Source: Candidatus Liptonbacteria bacterium
GTDB taxonomy: Bacteria > Patescibacteriota > Minisyncoccia > UBA6257 > Colwellbacteraceae
DNA length: 37,741 nt
Reading direction: 5' to 3'
Assembly: GCA_019923695.1 (NCBI GenBank)
Contig: JAHXGO010000002.1
Coordinates: forward strand, 1-37,741
Shown here piece after piece: positions 16,980 through 25,693 of this stretch; within the stretch, counting starts at the first letter, position 1; each line of letters starts with the position of its first letter. A program made the translations under genes and the position numbers. The notes beneath the pieces are model-generated. The model was not told the DNA's origin, did not search any database, and worked only from the letters and a program-made list of their open reading frames with translations.

Positions 16980-17462
16980 CTAATTTATTATTTTAATTTT
17001 TGGTTTTTGATTTTTAATTTTTTTTAACGCTTCTATAGTTGCCATAGCGTTAGTTAATTTATTTTTAGTAGTACCCAAACATTTAGCGGTAATATCAGTA
17101 ATTCCGGCAAGCGAAAGAACTGCCCTAACCGCCCCTCCGGCAAGCAAACCATGACCATGTTTAGCCGATTTAAGTAAAACTTTAGCGGCGCTAAATTTTG
17201 CCATAACTTCATGAGGGATTGTTCTTTTTTTTAAAGGAACAAAAATAAGATGCTTTCTAGCTTCGATTTTAGCTTTTTGGACTGCCTGATTAACATCAAC
17301 TCCTTTAGCAATACCAACCCCAACTCTGCCTTTACCATTACCAATTGCCACTGTTGCCCGAAAACGAAAACGCTTTCCTCCAGCAACAACTCTAGTTACC
17401 CTTCTTAAGTCCAAAACTTGTTCTTGGAATTCTTCTGTATTAGCTCTTTTGAATGGAAGCAT
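16980..17462 (-). CDS. rpsE: 30S ribosomal protein S5
   Basis: RRVTRVVAGGKRFRFRATVAIGNGKGRVGVGIAKG. Confidence 0.96.
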   Translation of the reverse strand: MLPFKRANTEEFQEQVLDLRRVTRVVAGGKRFRFRATVAIGNGKGRVGVGIAKGVDVNQAVQKAKIEARKHLIFVPLKKRTIPHEVMAKFSAAKVLLKSAKHGHGLLAGGAVRAVLSLAGITDITAKCLGTTKNKLTNAMATIEALKKIKNQKPKIKIIN

Positions 17463-17466
17463 AATA

Positions 17467-17856
17467 TTAGATTTTTATTCCTTCTTTTCTTAAAATCTCG
17501 ACAATAATTTTTATCCGACCATGATATTTATAACAACCGCGGTCAAAGACCATTGCGCTAATTCCAGCTTCTTTTATTTTTTGAACTAAAATATCGCTAA
17601 CTTTCAAAACCTGATCCGATTTTTTTATTTTTTTCGCCAGAGGCGAATCCGCCGTAAGCGGGAGCTTTGACTTCAACTGAAGGGTAGAAGCAGAAATTAA
17701 AGTATGACCTTTTTCGTCGTCTATCGCCTGAAGATGAATATGATTATTACTTCTTTGAACGGTTAAACGAGGACGTTCTTTAGTGCCTAAAATTTTAGAC
17801 CTTGTTCTTTTTTTTCTTTTTAATCTCTGCTGATTTTTAATAATTGCTTTCTTCAT
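17467..17856 (-). CDS. rplR: 50S ribosomal protein L18
   Basis: RPRLTVQRSNNHIHLQAIDDEKGHTL..VFDRGCYKYHGRIK. Confidence 0.94.
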   Translation of the reverse strand: MKKAIIKNQQRLKRKKRTRSKILGTKERPRLTVQRSNNHIHLQAIDDEKGHTLISASTLQLKSKLPLTADSPLAKKIKKSDQVLKVSDILVQKIKEAGISAMVFDRGCYKYHGRIKIIVEILRKEGIKI

Positions 17857-17867
17857 TGTATAATATA

Positions 17868-18419
17868 TTATTTATTATTTGTTGCGGCAGCCAGTTTCTT
17901 TCCGGCCTTTCTCTTAATAATTTCGTCAACATACATAATACCCGTTCCTTTATAAGGTTCAGGTTTTCTAATCCTTCTAATTCTGGCGGCTGTTTCGCCG
18001 ACTAAAAATTTATCCGGCCCGGTAATTTTAACAATGTTTTTTTCAACTGAAATTTTAATACCCATTGGTATAAGAAATTCTACCGGATGAGAATAACCAA
18101 CATTTAAAATCAATTTTTCTCCCTCAATATTTGCCCGGCAACCAACTCCTTCGATTTTCAATGCTTTAACAAAATCTTCCATCGAACCTTTTAAAGCATT
18201 ATTTGACAAAGCGCGTATCGTTCCCCAATTAGATTTTGCTTGTCTTGTATGTTTCTTAATTGAAAAGATAATATTATTATTTTCTATTTTTACTTCTACA
18301 TCAGCTAAAAACTTAACTTTTAATTCGCCATTTTTTCCGGCAAAAACTAAAAACCCCTCCTCTAAACGGACTTTTACTTCTTCTGGAATAAATATCGGTT
18401 TTTTCCCAATTTTAGACAT
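17868..18419 (-). CDS. rplF: 50S ribosomal protein L6
   Basis: MSKIGKKPIFIPEEV..IRRIRKPEPYKGTGI. Confidence 0.96.
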   Translation of the reverse strand: MSKIGKKPIFIPEEVKVRLEEGFLVFAGKNGELKVKFLADVEVKIENNNIIFSIKKHTRQAKSNWGTIRALSNNALKGSMEDFVKALKIEGVGCRANIEGEKLILNVGYSHPVEFLIPMGIKISVEKNIVKITGPDKFLVGETAARIRRIRKPEPYKGTGIMYVDEIIKRKAGKKLAAATNNK

Positions 18420-18587
18420 ACTAAACTAAAAATTTTAACGAGCCACAAATTTAAATACCTAATTTTTCTTACTAAAGACTAACACTGTTTTAAAAAAATA
18501 TCAATATTTTTTTTAAAAGAAAAAGCGAGATAAAAATCTTATATTTAAAGCCTTGCGTTTTCAACTTGAAAATTTAAACAAAGTCTT

Positions 18588-18971
18588 TTACCAAATTTCA
18601 AAAAGCATTTCTCCGCCAACTTTCATTTTTTTTGCTTCTACATCAGCTAAAATTCCTTTTGGCGTACTTAAAAAATAATTGCCATAACCTTGTTTTGAAA
18701 ATCTAATTTCGTTATAACCTTTATAAACTCTTCTTGAAGACTTACTTAAAAACTTTATGTTTTTTATCGCTGATTCTCCTGATTCGTCGTAATTAAGATC
18801 AATGGAAATTATTTTTTTAACCGTTCTTCCTTTTTTTTGAGCAGACTTTAAATAACCAAATTTAACTAAAGATTCCGCAATCGCCAAATTAATTTTTGAA
18901 TAAGGAACTTTTAGGCTTTTCTTTTTAGCCATAATAGCATTATTAATCATTGTTAACATTATTATATGCAT
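18588..18971 (-). CDS. rpsH: 30S ribosomal protein S8
   Basis: MLTMINNAIMAKKKSLKVPYSK..STPKGILADVEAKKMKVGGEMLFEIW. Confidence 0.93.
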   Translation of the reverse strand: MHIIMLTMINNAIMAKKKSLKVPYSKINLAIAESLVKFGYLKSAQKKGRTVKKIISIDLNYDESGESAIKNIKFLSKSSRRVYKGYNEIRFSKQGYGNYFLSTPKGILADVEAKKMKVGGEMLFEIW

Positions 18972-18986
18972 AGATTTTAAAAAAAA

Positions 18987-19172
18987 TTACCAAGACGCTT
19001 TTTTAACTCCTGGGATTAAACCCTTAGAAACCATTTCTCTAAAACAAATTCTGCAAAGATTAAAATCCCTAATATATCCTTTTTTTCGACCACACTTAAA
19101 ACACCGCCTCACTATACGAGATGAAAACTTTGGTTCTTTTTTTGCTCTTGCGATTACTGATTGTTTTGCCAT
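18987..19172 (-). CDS. rpsN: 30S ribosomal protein S14 (zinc type)
   Basis: [40 protein letters not shown]. Confidence 0.96.
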   Translation of the reverse strand: MAKQSVIARAKKEPKFSSRIVRRCFKCGRKKGYIRDFNLCRICFREMVSKGLIPGVKKASW

Positions 19173-19226
19173 TTTATTTTAATTTATTCTCCAGCCATAG
19201 ACTACCCCTAGGCCATAAATAATCTT

Positions 19227-19826
19227 TTATTTTTTAAATGGTACTCCTATTTCTTTATAAAAATCAATTGCTTTATTACGATTCCCAGTATTCAAAGCAA
19301 CCGTCACCTGTAAACCAAAACTTGCTTTTGAAATTTCCTGATTTATTTCCGGAAAAACTACCTGCTCTTTAAAGCCAATATTCAGGCCTCCATTTTTATC
19401 AACGCTTTTCAAATCAATCCCTTTAAAATCTCGAACTCGAGGTAAGACCGTATTGATTAATCTTTTAAGAAAATCATTCATCCTTTTTCGCCTTAAAGTA
19501 ATTTTAAGCCCAACAACCTCTCCCTCTCTAACTTTAAAACCAGCTATGGATTTTTTCGATTGAGTGTCTGTTGGTATCTGGCCAGTAATCAAACTTAGTT
19601 CTTTTTTAATTTCCGGTAAAATTTTCTCGTCAAACTGGGAGTTTAGTTGACGGGACTTACCTATCCCAACAGAAACAATAATCTTTTCAATTTTAACCCC
19701 TTTTAAAGAGGCCTCTGTCGAAGATAAGTTTTTAATAAGACCAACATCAAGCGACATATCACTCGATATATTTAATGTCTTATCTACTATATCAGTATTC
19801 TTTTTTTTCTTCTCTTTTTTTATCAT
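19227..19826 (-). CDS. rplE: 50S ribosomal protein L5
   Basis: KIIVSVGIGKSR..KKSIAGFKVREGEVVGLKITLR..LPRVRDFKGI. Confidence 0.95.
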   Translation of the reverse strand: MIKKEKKKKNTDIVDKTLNISSDMSLDVGLIKNLSSTEASLKGVKIEKIIVSVGIGKSRQLNSQFDEKILPEIKKELSLITGQIPTDTQSKKSIAGFKVREGEVVGLKITLRRKRMNDFLKRLINTVLPRVRDFKGIDLKSVDKNGGLNIGFKEQVVFPEINQEISKASFGLQVTVALNTGNRNKAIDFYKEIGVPFKK

Positions 19827-19837
19827 TTAAAAAATAA

Positions 19838-20146
19838 TTATTTAAAATTAGAGTCACACTTTTTACAATTTCTTAATTTATTCTCTCCTTCAAATTTAAA
19901 CCCTACTCTTGTTTTTTGTCCACATTTCGGACAAATAATTTTAACATTTGGAGTTGAAATCGGCATAGAAATCAAAACTGTTCGTCCTTTTTCTCCTTCT
20001 TTTTTAGGTTTAATGGATTTTTTATATTGGTTTAGTTCTTGAATAAGAATTTTATTTTTTTGGGGGAAAACAGAACTAACCTTGCCGCTTTTGCCGCGAT
20101 CTTTACCCTTAACTATATAAACATTATCCCCTTTTTTTATTTTCAT
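19838..20146 (-). CDS. rplX: 50S ribosomal protein L24
   Basis: MKIKKGDNVYIVKGKDRGKSGKV; C-terminal CPKCGQKTRVGFKF. Confidence 0.95.
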   Translation of the reverse strand: MKIKKGDNVYIVKGKDRGKSGKVSSVFPQKNKILIQELNQYKKSIKPKKEGEKGRTVLISMPISTPNVKIICPKCGQKTRVGFKFEGENKLRNCKKCDSNFK

Positions 20147-20149
20147 ATT

Positions 20150-20518
20150 TTATACAATATTTTTTGCCATTGATACTATTTTTTCAAACCCTTTTTCTTT
20201 AAGTTCTCGAGGGATAGGACCAAAAACTCTTGTTCCCAGCGGTTCGTTTTTATTATTTATCAAAACAACGGCATTATTGTTAAACCGAACATATAATCCG
20301 CCAGCGCGTTTAAAATTGTTTTTTGCTCTTACAATTACAGCTCTTACTTTGTCTTTCTTCTTAACATTTTTTCTCGGTTCTGCCTCTTGAACCGAAGCAA
20401 TAATAATATCTCCGATTCCGGCGTATCGTTTTCTACTACCTCCTAAAACTCTGAAGCACCGAATTAATTTTGCTCCAGAATTATCAGCTACCGTTAAAAT
20501 TGCTCTTTCTTGAATCAT
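20150..20518 (-). CDS. rplN: 50S ribosomal protein L14
   Basis: MIQERAILTVADNSGAKLIRCFRVLGG..GTRVFGPIPREL. Confidence 0.97.
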   Translation of the reverse strand: MIQERAILTVADNSGAKLIRCFRVLGGSRKRYAGIGDIIIASVQEAEPRKNVKKKDKVRAVIVRAKNNFKRAGGLYVRFNNNAVVLINNKNEPLGTRVFGPIPRELKEKGFEKIVSMAKNIV

Positions 20519-20528
20519 AGTTTTTATT

Positions 20529-20783
20529 TTAAATCTTTAACGAGGAAACTACCCTCCATCTTTTATCTTTTGATAACGGCCTTGTTTCTTCAATAGTCAC
20601 CTTATCGCCAACTTTGTATTCATCATTTTCATCATGAGCCTTAAGTCTTTTTCTGACCTTAAAATGTTTCTGATATTTTTTATCTATCTTAAAACGATTA
20701 ATTTCAATGACTACGGTTTTCTGCATTTTATCAGAAACAACTATTCCTTCTAATTTTCTTTTCTTTTTTATATTATTTTTCAT
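20529..20783 (-). CDS. rpsQ: 30S ribosomal protein S17
   Basis: LEGIVVSDKMQKTVVIEINRF..YKVGDKVTIEETRPLSKDKRW. Confidence 0.95.
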   Translation of the reverse strand: MKNNIKKKRKLEGIVVSDKMQKTVVIEINRFKIDKKYQKHFKVRKRLKAHDENDEYKVGDKVTIEETRPLSKDKRWRVVSSLKI

Positions 20784-20792
20784 ATTTTATAT

Positions 20793-21206
20793 TTATTTTT
20801 TTGATATAAATTTAGTTTTAAAAGGAAGTTTATAACTCGCTAATTTTAAAGCTTTTTCAGCAACATCTTCAGAAACACCATCCATTTCAAAAATAATTCT
20901 TCCTGGTTTAACTGGAAAAACATAATATTCAACCGACCCCTTGCCTCCGCCCATTGTCACTTCCGGCGGTTTTTTAGTTATCGGTTTATCAGGAAAAACT
21001 TTAATAAAAATCTTTCCATCTCTTTTAATAAAATGAGACAATGTTTTTCGAGCCGCTTCAATCTGATTTGAAGTTAACCAAGCGCTTCCTAAAGCTTTAA
21101 GACCATATTGGCCGCAAGATAACTTCGTCCCCCTTGTCTCCACCTTTCTTTTTCGAGAACGCCCCTTGTGCCATTTTCTATGTTTTACTTTTTTAGGTAT
21201 TAACAT
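20793..21206 (-). CDS. rplP: 50S ribosomal protein L16 (start chosen at MLIPKKVKHRK)
   Basis: MLIPKKVKHRKWHKGRSRKRKVETRGTKLSCGQYGLKAL; track ORF extends upstream into rpsC. Confidence 0.95.
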   Translation of the reverse strand: MLIPKKVKHRKWHKGRSRKRKVETRGTKLSCGQYGLKALGSAWLTSNQIEAARKTLSHFIKRDGKIFIKVFPDKPITKKPPEVTMGGGKGSVEYYVFPVKPGRIIFEMDGVSEDVAEKALKLASYKLPFKTKFISKK

Positions 21207-21213
21207 ACTAACT

Positions 21214-21978
21214 TTATTTTTCAGAAAACATTTTTCCTTTATAAATCCAAACCTTGACACCTAAAGTCCCATAAATTGTAAAGGCGGTTATTTCGCCATA
21301 ATCAATATTCGCTCTTAAAGTAGTAAGAGGAAGATTACCAGCTTTAAGCCATTCTCTTCTGGCTATTTCTGCTCCATCAAGTCTGCCTGCAACCTCAATC
21401 TTAGCCCCTTCAACAATTTTATAAGCCATCATTTCGCTCAAATATTTTTTAATTGTTTTTCTAAACTTATATCGTTTTTCTAAATCACTAGCAATGTTTT
21501 GAGCGATAATTTGGGCTGAACATTCATTTCTTGATAATTCTAAAACACTTAAATTAATGCCTACGGTTGTCTTATGTCGATTATCCTGTTCATTATGACC
21601 AGAAGATGGTCTGTGACCAGAAAATAATCTATGGCTAGAGGATAACTTATGATTAGAGGACGGTCCAATATCAATATTTTTCCTAAAGGCAAAAACTTCT
21701 TTGTTTATATTTTTAGTTAATTCTTCAATTCCTTTGCCGCCTCGACCAATAATTAAACCGGGCTTTAAAGCCTTAATCATAATCTTACAAACTCCCGGAA
21801 CTCTCTCTATTTCAATTGAAGCAACACCAGCTTCTTTTAAACGCTTGTTTATAATTTTTCTAATTAAAATATCTTCTTGAAGAAGATAAACGCTAATTTT
21901 TGAATTGCTAAACCAGCGAGAATCCCAATTCTTTAAACTTCCTAATCTTAACAATGTTGGTTTAATTTTTTGCGCCAT
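21214..21978 (-). CDS. rpsC: 30S ribosomal protein S3 with repeat-derived insertion
   Basis: MAQKIKPTLLRLG..IMIKALKPGLIIGRGGKGIEEL..AEIARREWLKAGNLPLTTLRANIDYG. Confidence 0.95.
   Translation of the reverse strand: MAQKIKPTLLRLGSLKNWDSRWFSNSKISVYLLQEDILIRKIINKRLKEAGVASIEIERVPGVCKIMIKALKPGLIIGRGGKGIEELTKNINKEVFAFRKNIDIGPSSNHKLSSSHRLFSGHRPSSGHNEQDNRHKTTVGINLSVLELSRNECSAQIIAQNIASDLEKRYKFRKTIKKYLSEMMAYKIVEGAKIEVAGRLDGAEIARREWLKAGNLPLTTLRANIDYGEITAFTIYGTLGVKVWIYKGKMFSEK
21595..21666 (+). repeat. Four diverged tandem 18-bp units inside rpsC
   Basis: ATGACCAGAAGATGGTCT GTGACCAGAAAATAATCT ATGGCTAGAGGATAACTT ATGATTAGAGGACGGTCC. Confidence 0.88.
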
Positions 21979-22046
21979 ATATGTAATATTTATCAAAACG
22001 ATTTATCAAAATAACTTATTAAAATAATCTAACTAAATAAATATGA

Positions 22047-22586
22047 TTAAACAGCTTTTCGACGAAAAACACGACGGTAAAAATTAGGTTTTTCCGGTTT
22101 GTCAATCCTCTGTTCTTTTCCTTCTTCTTTTTTCTCTATTTGCAATTCTTTCTTTTCGGATTGTCTTTTAACCGCAGACAAAGACTTTTTAGTAATTTTT
22201 TTGTCCTTTTTTTTGCCAACAAATTTAAACCTACTCTTCTTTTCGGAAGATTCTGATAAAATAAGAATAACATGACATCTTTGTTTATGTAAGGGTGTTG
22301 CCCGGCCTTGAGCCCGAGGCAAAGACCTTTTAAGTCTTATTCCTTTATCAACCAAAATATTTTTAATATAAAAATTTTCGATTTTTATTTCTTTATTTTT
22401 ATTATTGACAACATTAGCGATAGCGCTTCTTAATAATTTTAATAAAGAAGCAGCCGCTCTTTCTTTTCTAAACATCAATTCCGCTTCAGCGTCTCCAACC
22501 GGCATACCGATAATAATCCGACTAACGCTTCTAGTTTTTCTCGGAGTTATATCTAAGTTTGATAATTTTACTTTAATTTCTTTCAT
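22047..22586 (-). CDS. rplV: 50S ribosomal protein L22 with charged C-terminal extension
   Basis: SNLDITPRKTRSVSRIIIGMP..FYIKNILVDKGIRLKRSLPRAQGRATPLHKQRCHVILIL. Confidence 0.93.
   Translation of the reverse strand: MKEIKVKLSNLDITPRKTRSVSRIIIGMPVGDAEAELMFRKERAAASLLKLLRSAIANVVNNKNKEIKIENFYIKNILVDKGIRLKRSLPRAQGRATPLHKQRCHVILILSESSEKKSRFKFVGKKKDKKITKKSLSAVKRQSEKKELQIEKKEEGKEQRIDKPEKPNFYRRVFRRKAV
22158..22175 (-). repeat. Probable single 18-bp unit in the rplV C-terminal extension
   Basis: Minus strand GCGGTTAAAAGACAATCC versus fusA unit GCGGCCGAAGGGCAGTCC; differences are all transitions. Confidence 0.55.
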
Positions 22587-22607
22587 CTTAAATTAATTGC
22601 AATCTAA

Positions 22608-22925
22608 TTATTTCTTACGGCTGGAAGAAGGAACATTTTTCCCTGCGGCAGTTTTTTGTTCCATTTCTTTTTGTATTTTTCCGCCATGTCTAAAAAATTT
22701 TTTAGTCGGAGAAAACTCTCCCAAATGATGACCTATCATTTCTTCAACCACTTTGACATTAATAAAATCTTTGCCATTATGAACTGCAAAAATATGACCG
22801 ACCATTTCTGGACAAATTTCGCTATTTCTCGCCCAAGTTTTAATCGACGTACCGATTGGGACTTTGGTTATTTTCTTTAATAATTTTTGATCCACATAAG
22901 GACCCTTTTTAGAACTTCGGCTCAT
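22608..22925 (-). CDS. rpsS: 30S ribosomal protein S19
   Basis: [43 protein letters not shown]. Confidence 0.97.
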   Translation of the reverse strand: MSRSSKKGPYVDQKLLKKITKVPIGTSIKTWARNSEICPEMVGHIFAVHNGKDFINVKVVEEMIGHHLGEFSPTKKFFRHGGKIQKEMEQKTAAGKNVPSSSRKK

Positions 22926-22929
22926 TTTT

Positions 22930-23769
22930 TTATCTTTTTTTCTTTTTAATTCTTCTTTTTACAATCAAAATATTTGACCATTTATTTTTTTTCCTTGTTC
23001 TTTTCCCGCCGGTTACTTTCCCCCATTTAGTTTTAGGCTTTTTAGTCCCTCTTGGTTGACGACCCTCTCCTCCACCGTAAGGATGATCCCTAGGATTCAT
23101 TGCAGTACCACGAACTGTCGGCCTAATCCCCATCTTTCTTGAGCGGCCAGCTTTGCCAATATTAGTCAATGTCCAATCAGGATTAGAAACCTGACCAATA
23201 CAAGCAAAATTATCCCATAAAACTTTTCTTATTTCTCCGGACGGTATTTTAATATGGGTATAACCAGCGTCATGAGCCAAAACTTCACTGCTTGAACCAG
23301 CTGAACGAATGATTTGTCCGCCTTTTCCGGGATTTAATTCAATATTATAAATGCGATAACCAACAAAAATATTTTTAAGCCGCATTCTATTACCTGGTTT
23401 ATAAGACGCAGAATCTGCAGTAATAATCTCATCTCCAACTTTAACACCTTGGGGGGCCAAAACATACCGACGCTCTCCATCTTTATAAAGAATTTTCATA
23501 ATAAAGGCTGTTCTATAAGGATCATATTCGATGGTTTCAACTTTTGCCGGAATATTTAATTTATCGGCTTGATTAAAATCAACCAAACGGTAAAGTCTTT
23601 TTACTCCTCCACCTTGATGTCTAACCGTTATTCTTCCTTGATTATTCCTGCCGGAAAAAGAAGATAATTTAACTAATAAATTTTTTTGAGGTTTAACCTT
23701 GCTTAATAAACCGTATTCAACTACGGTCATTTGACGCCTTGATGGAGTTGTTGGTTTAAACCTTTTCAT
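22930..23769 (-). CDS. rplB: 50S ribosomal protein L2
   Basis: [44 protein letters not shown]. Confidence 0.97.
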   Translation of the reverse strand: MKRFKPTTPSRRQMTVVEYGLLSKVKPQKNLLVKLSSFSGRNNQGRITVRHQGGGVKRLYRLVDFNQADKLNIPAKVETIEYDPYRTAFIMKILYKDGERRYVLAPQGVKVGDEIITADSASYKPGNRMRLKNIFVGYRIYNIELNPGKGGQIIRSAGSSSEVLAHDAGYTHIKIPSGEIRKVLWDNFACIGQVSNPDWTLTNIGKAGRSRKMGIRPTVRGTAMNPRDHPYGGGEGRQPRGTKKPKTKWGKVTGGKRTRKKNKWSNILIVKRRIKKKKR

Positions 23770-24062
23770 TTTGATATTGATATAGTTTGACCTTTTTTTA
23801 AAGTGACAATGGCTTTTTTTAAAAAAATTAACTTTTTTGATTGTCCTTTAGTTATAAATTTTCCTTTAGCCATTGATTGTCTTTTAGTTACACAAATTAT
23901 ATTTATCGAAACCGGTTCAACTTTATATTGTTTTTTTATCTCTTTTTTTATCTCATTCTTATTAGCATTTTTATCAACTAAAAAAACATATTTATTTAAA
24001 CCGCCCATTAATTGGGCCTTTTCACTCAAATATATTTTTTGCGCTAACTTAACTTGTTGCAT
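23766..24062 (-). CDS. rplW: 50S ribosomal protein L23 with repeat-derived loop
   Basis: LSEKAQLMGGLNKYVFLVDKNANKNEIKKEIKKQYKVEPVSINII..KKAIVTLKKGQTI. Confidence 0.93.
   Translation of the reverse strand: MQQVKLAQKIYLSEKAQLMGGLNKYVFLVDKNANKNEIKKEIKKQYKVEPVSINIICVTKRQSMAKGKFITKGQSKKLIFLKKAIVTLKKGQTISISK
23839..23892 (-). repeat. Three tandem 18-bp units inside rplW
   Basis: Minus strand GTAACTAAAAGACAATCA ATGGCTAAAGGAAAATTT ATAACTAAAGGACAATCA (phase shifted by 1 nt); encodes VTKRQSMAKGKFITKGQS. Confidence 0.88.
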
Positions 24063-24831
24063 GATAATGATTATCTATAATAGAAATCGCATCCTTGTCT
24101 AAAAGAATATGTTTATAACGAAGTAAATCATAAACATTCAAAGAACGAGGGTCAAGACTTTTTGTTCTTAAAATATTTTTAGCTGCCCGAATCAAGTTTT
24201 TTTGGCCAACAGACAACCCTTGACCAAGAGGCAACTCATTAACTCCAGCCGGAATTATTAAAACGCTTATTTTCTGATTTTTATGGCCAACGGACAATCC
24301 ATGGCCGAAGGACAATTTTTTTACCCTTGCTAAAGATAGTTCTGTCTTGGTAAGAGAAGACGCTTGTTTTTGTTGTTTCTCTCTGGGAACAAAAATTTTT
24401 TTTAAAATTTCAGCAACCAATTTCGTTTTTGGTTCGCTAATTTTTAATTGGTCAACTATTTTTATTTCACTATCATTAAATTTTTTTGCCAACGTACTAA
24501 AAATAGCGGCTTGCTTCATTTTTTTGTTAATTTTTATTTTATAGTTCCGGTCTTTTGTCGGTCCGTGAGTAACACCTCCTCCTTTCCAAATAGGAGAACG
24601 AATCGAACCATGTCTTGCCCTGCCTGTTCCTTTTTGACGCCAAGGTTTTTTTCCCCCTCCTCTTACTTCTCCTCTTCCTTTAGAATGAGCTAAAATTTTA
24701 CGGCTATTTTGAGACTGAACATTTAAAGCCTGATAAACAAGGTCCGGATTCCAAGGATATTGAAAAATACGATCTGGAAGATCGGTCTTTCCAATAATTT
24801 CTCCTTCTATATTGTATAAATCAGTATTCAT
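24049..24831 (-). CDS. rplD: 50S ribosomal protein L4 with two repeat-derived insertions
   Basis: RKILAHSKGRGEVRGGGKKPWRQKGTGRARHGSIRSPIWKGGGVTHGP; C-terminal LNVYDLLRYKHILLDKDAI. Confidence 0.95.
   Translation of the reverse strand: MNTDLYNIEGEIIGKTDLPDRIFQYPWNPDLVYQALNVQSQNSRKILAHSKGRGEVRGGGKKPWRQKGTGRARHGSIRSPIWKGGGVTHGPTKDRNYKIKINKKMKQAAIFSTLAKKFNDSEIKIVDQLKISEPKTKLVAEILKKIFVPREKQQKQASSLTKTELSLARVKKLSFGHGLSVGHKNQKISVLIIPAGVNELPLGQGLSVGQKNLIRAAKNILRTKSLDPRSLNVYDLLRYKHILLDKDAISIIDNHYHATS
24202..24237 (+). repeat. Two tandem 18-bp units in rplD (site A)
   Basis: TTGGCCAACAGACAACCC TTGACCAAGAGGCAACTC. Confidence 0.85.
24283..24318 (+). repeat. Two tandem 18-bp units in rplD (site B)
   Basis: ATGGCCAACGGACAATCC ATGGCCGAAGGACAATTT. 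Confidence 0.9.
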
Positions 24832-24835
24832 AAAA

Positions 24836-25255
24836 CTATATAAAAATTTTTATTTTTACTCCCCTAGCTCCCGGTAAAGGTCCTTTTAGGGCCAAAATTC
24901 TATTCTTATCATCCCATTCAATAATCTTCTTTTTTAAAGTGATTGTTTCGCTTCCGGTTCGACCGGCCATTTTTCTTCCGGGCCAAACTCTTTGAGAGGC
25001 AGTATCGCCGATAGAACCCGGAGCCCGAAGTCTGTTTTTTTGACCGTGAGTTTTCGGTCCACCCCTAAACCCATAACGTTTAACAACTCCTTGAAACCCT
25101 TTTCCCTTAGAAACACCAGTAATTTTTAATATTTTTCCTACCTCAAAATTTGTGTCTTGAACACTATCCTCAATTTTTACCAATGTAACCGGAACTACAT
25201 CGTCTTTGATAAAAATCTGACTCATATTTAATTTTTTAGCGGTAATGTAATTCAT
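24836..25255 (-). CDS. rplC: 50S ribosomal protein L3, internally shortened (139 aa)
   Basis: TAKKLNMSQIFIKDDVVPVTLVKI..ITGVSKGKGFQGVVKRYGFRGGPKTHGQKNRLRAPGSIG..KMAGRTGSE. Confidence 0.93.
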   Translation of the reverse strand: MNYITAKKLNMSQIFIKDDVVPVTLVKIEDSVQDTNFEVGKILKITGVSKGKGFQGVVKRYGFRGGPKTHGQKNRLRAPGSIGDTASQRVWPGRKMAGRTGSETITLKKKIIEWDDKNRILALKGPLPGARGVKIKIFI

Positions 25256-25265
25256 TAAATCTACT

Positions 25266-25322
25266 TACTACAAAAAAACCGAGTAACCTCCGTAAAAAAC
25301 GAAGTAAACGCGGTTGTTTTTG
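25266..25322 (-). terminator. Attenuator/terminator-like hairpin between rpsJ and rplC
   Basis: Minus strand AAAAACAACCGCG...CGGAGGTTACTCGGTTTTTTTG: imperfect stem followed by a T-run. Confidence 0.4.
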
Positions 25323-25374
25323 TATTATTTAAATTTTTATAATTGACTACCCGCGCTTCAATATATTAAATATA

Positions 25375-25680
25375 TTACATCATTTTTATCTCAATGTCCA
25401 CTCCCGCAGGTAGATTAACATCATTTAAAGATTCAATTAATTTTTGAGTCGGCTCTATAATATCAATTATTCGTTTATGAACTCGCATTTCAAATTGTTC
25501 CCTTGAATCCTTATGAACAAAGGTTGAACGATTAACCGTGTATCTTTTAAACTCTGTAGGTAATGGAATTGGGCCAACAGATTTACCATTCAGTCTTCCT
25601 AAAACATCAAAAATCTGCCGGCAGGAATTATCTACTAATTTTTGATCATAAGATCTGATTCTTAATCTTAGTTTTTCCAA
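25375..25680 (-). CDS. rpsJ: 30S ribosomal protein S10
   Basis: LRLRIRSYDQKLVDNSCRQI..GPIPLPTEFKRYTVNRSTFVHKDSREQFEMRVHKRIIDI. Confidence 0.97.
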   Translation of the reverse strand: MEKLRLRIRSYDQKLVDNSCRQIFDVLGRLNGKSVGPIPLPTEFKRYTVNRSTFVHKDSREQFEMRVHKRIIDIIEPTQKLIESLNDVNLPAGVDIEIKMM

Positions 25681-25693
25681 GGTTAAATAAAAA

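Noticed and set aside
22405-22880. Plus-strand ORFs opposite rplV and rpsS
   Set aside because: Antisense to conserved ribosomal protein genes with no domain signal.
24934-25116. 60-aa ORF inside rplC
   Set aside because: Alternate-frame shadow of L3; does not supply the missing L3 segment.
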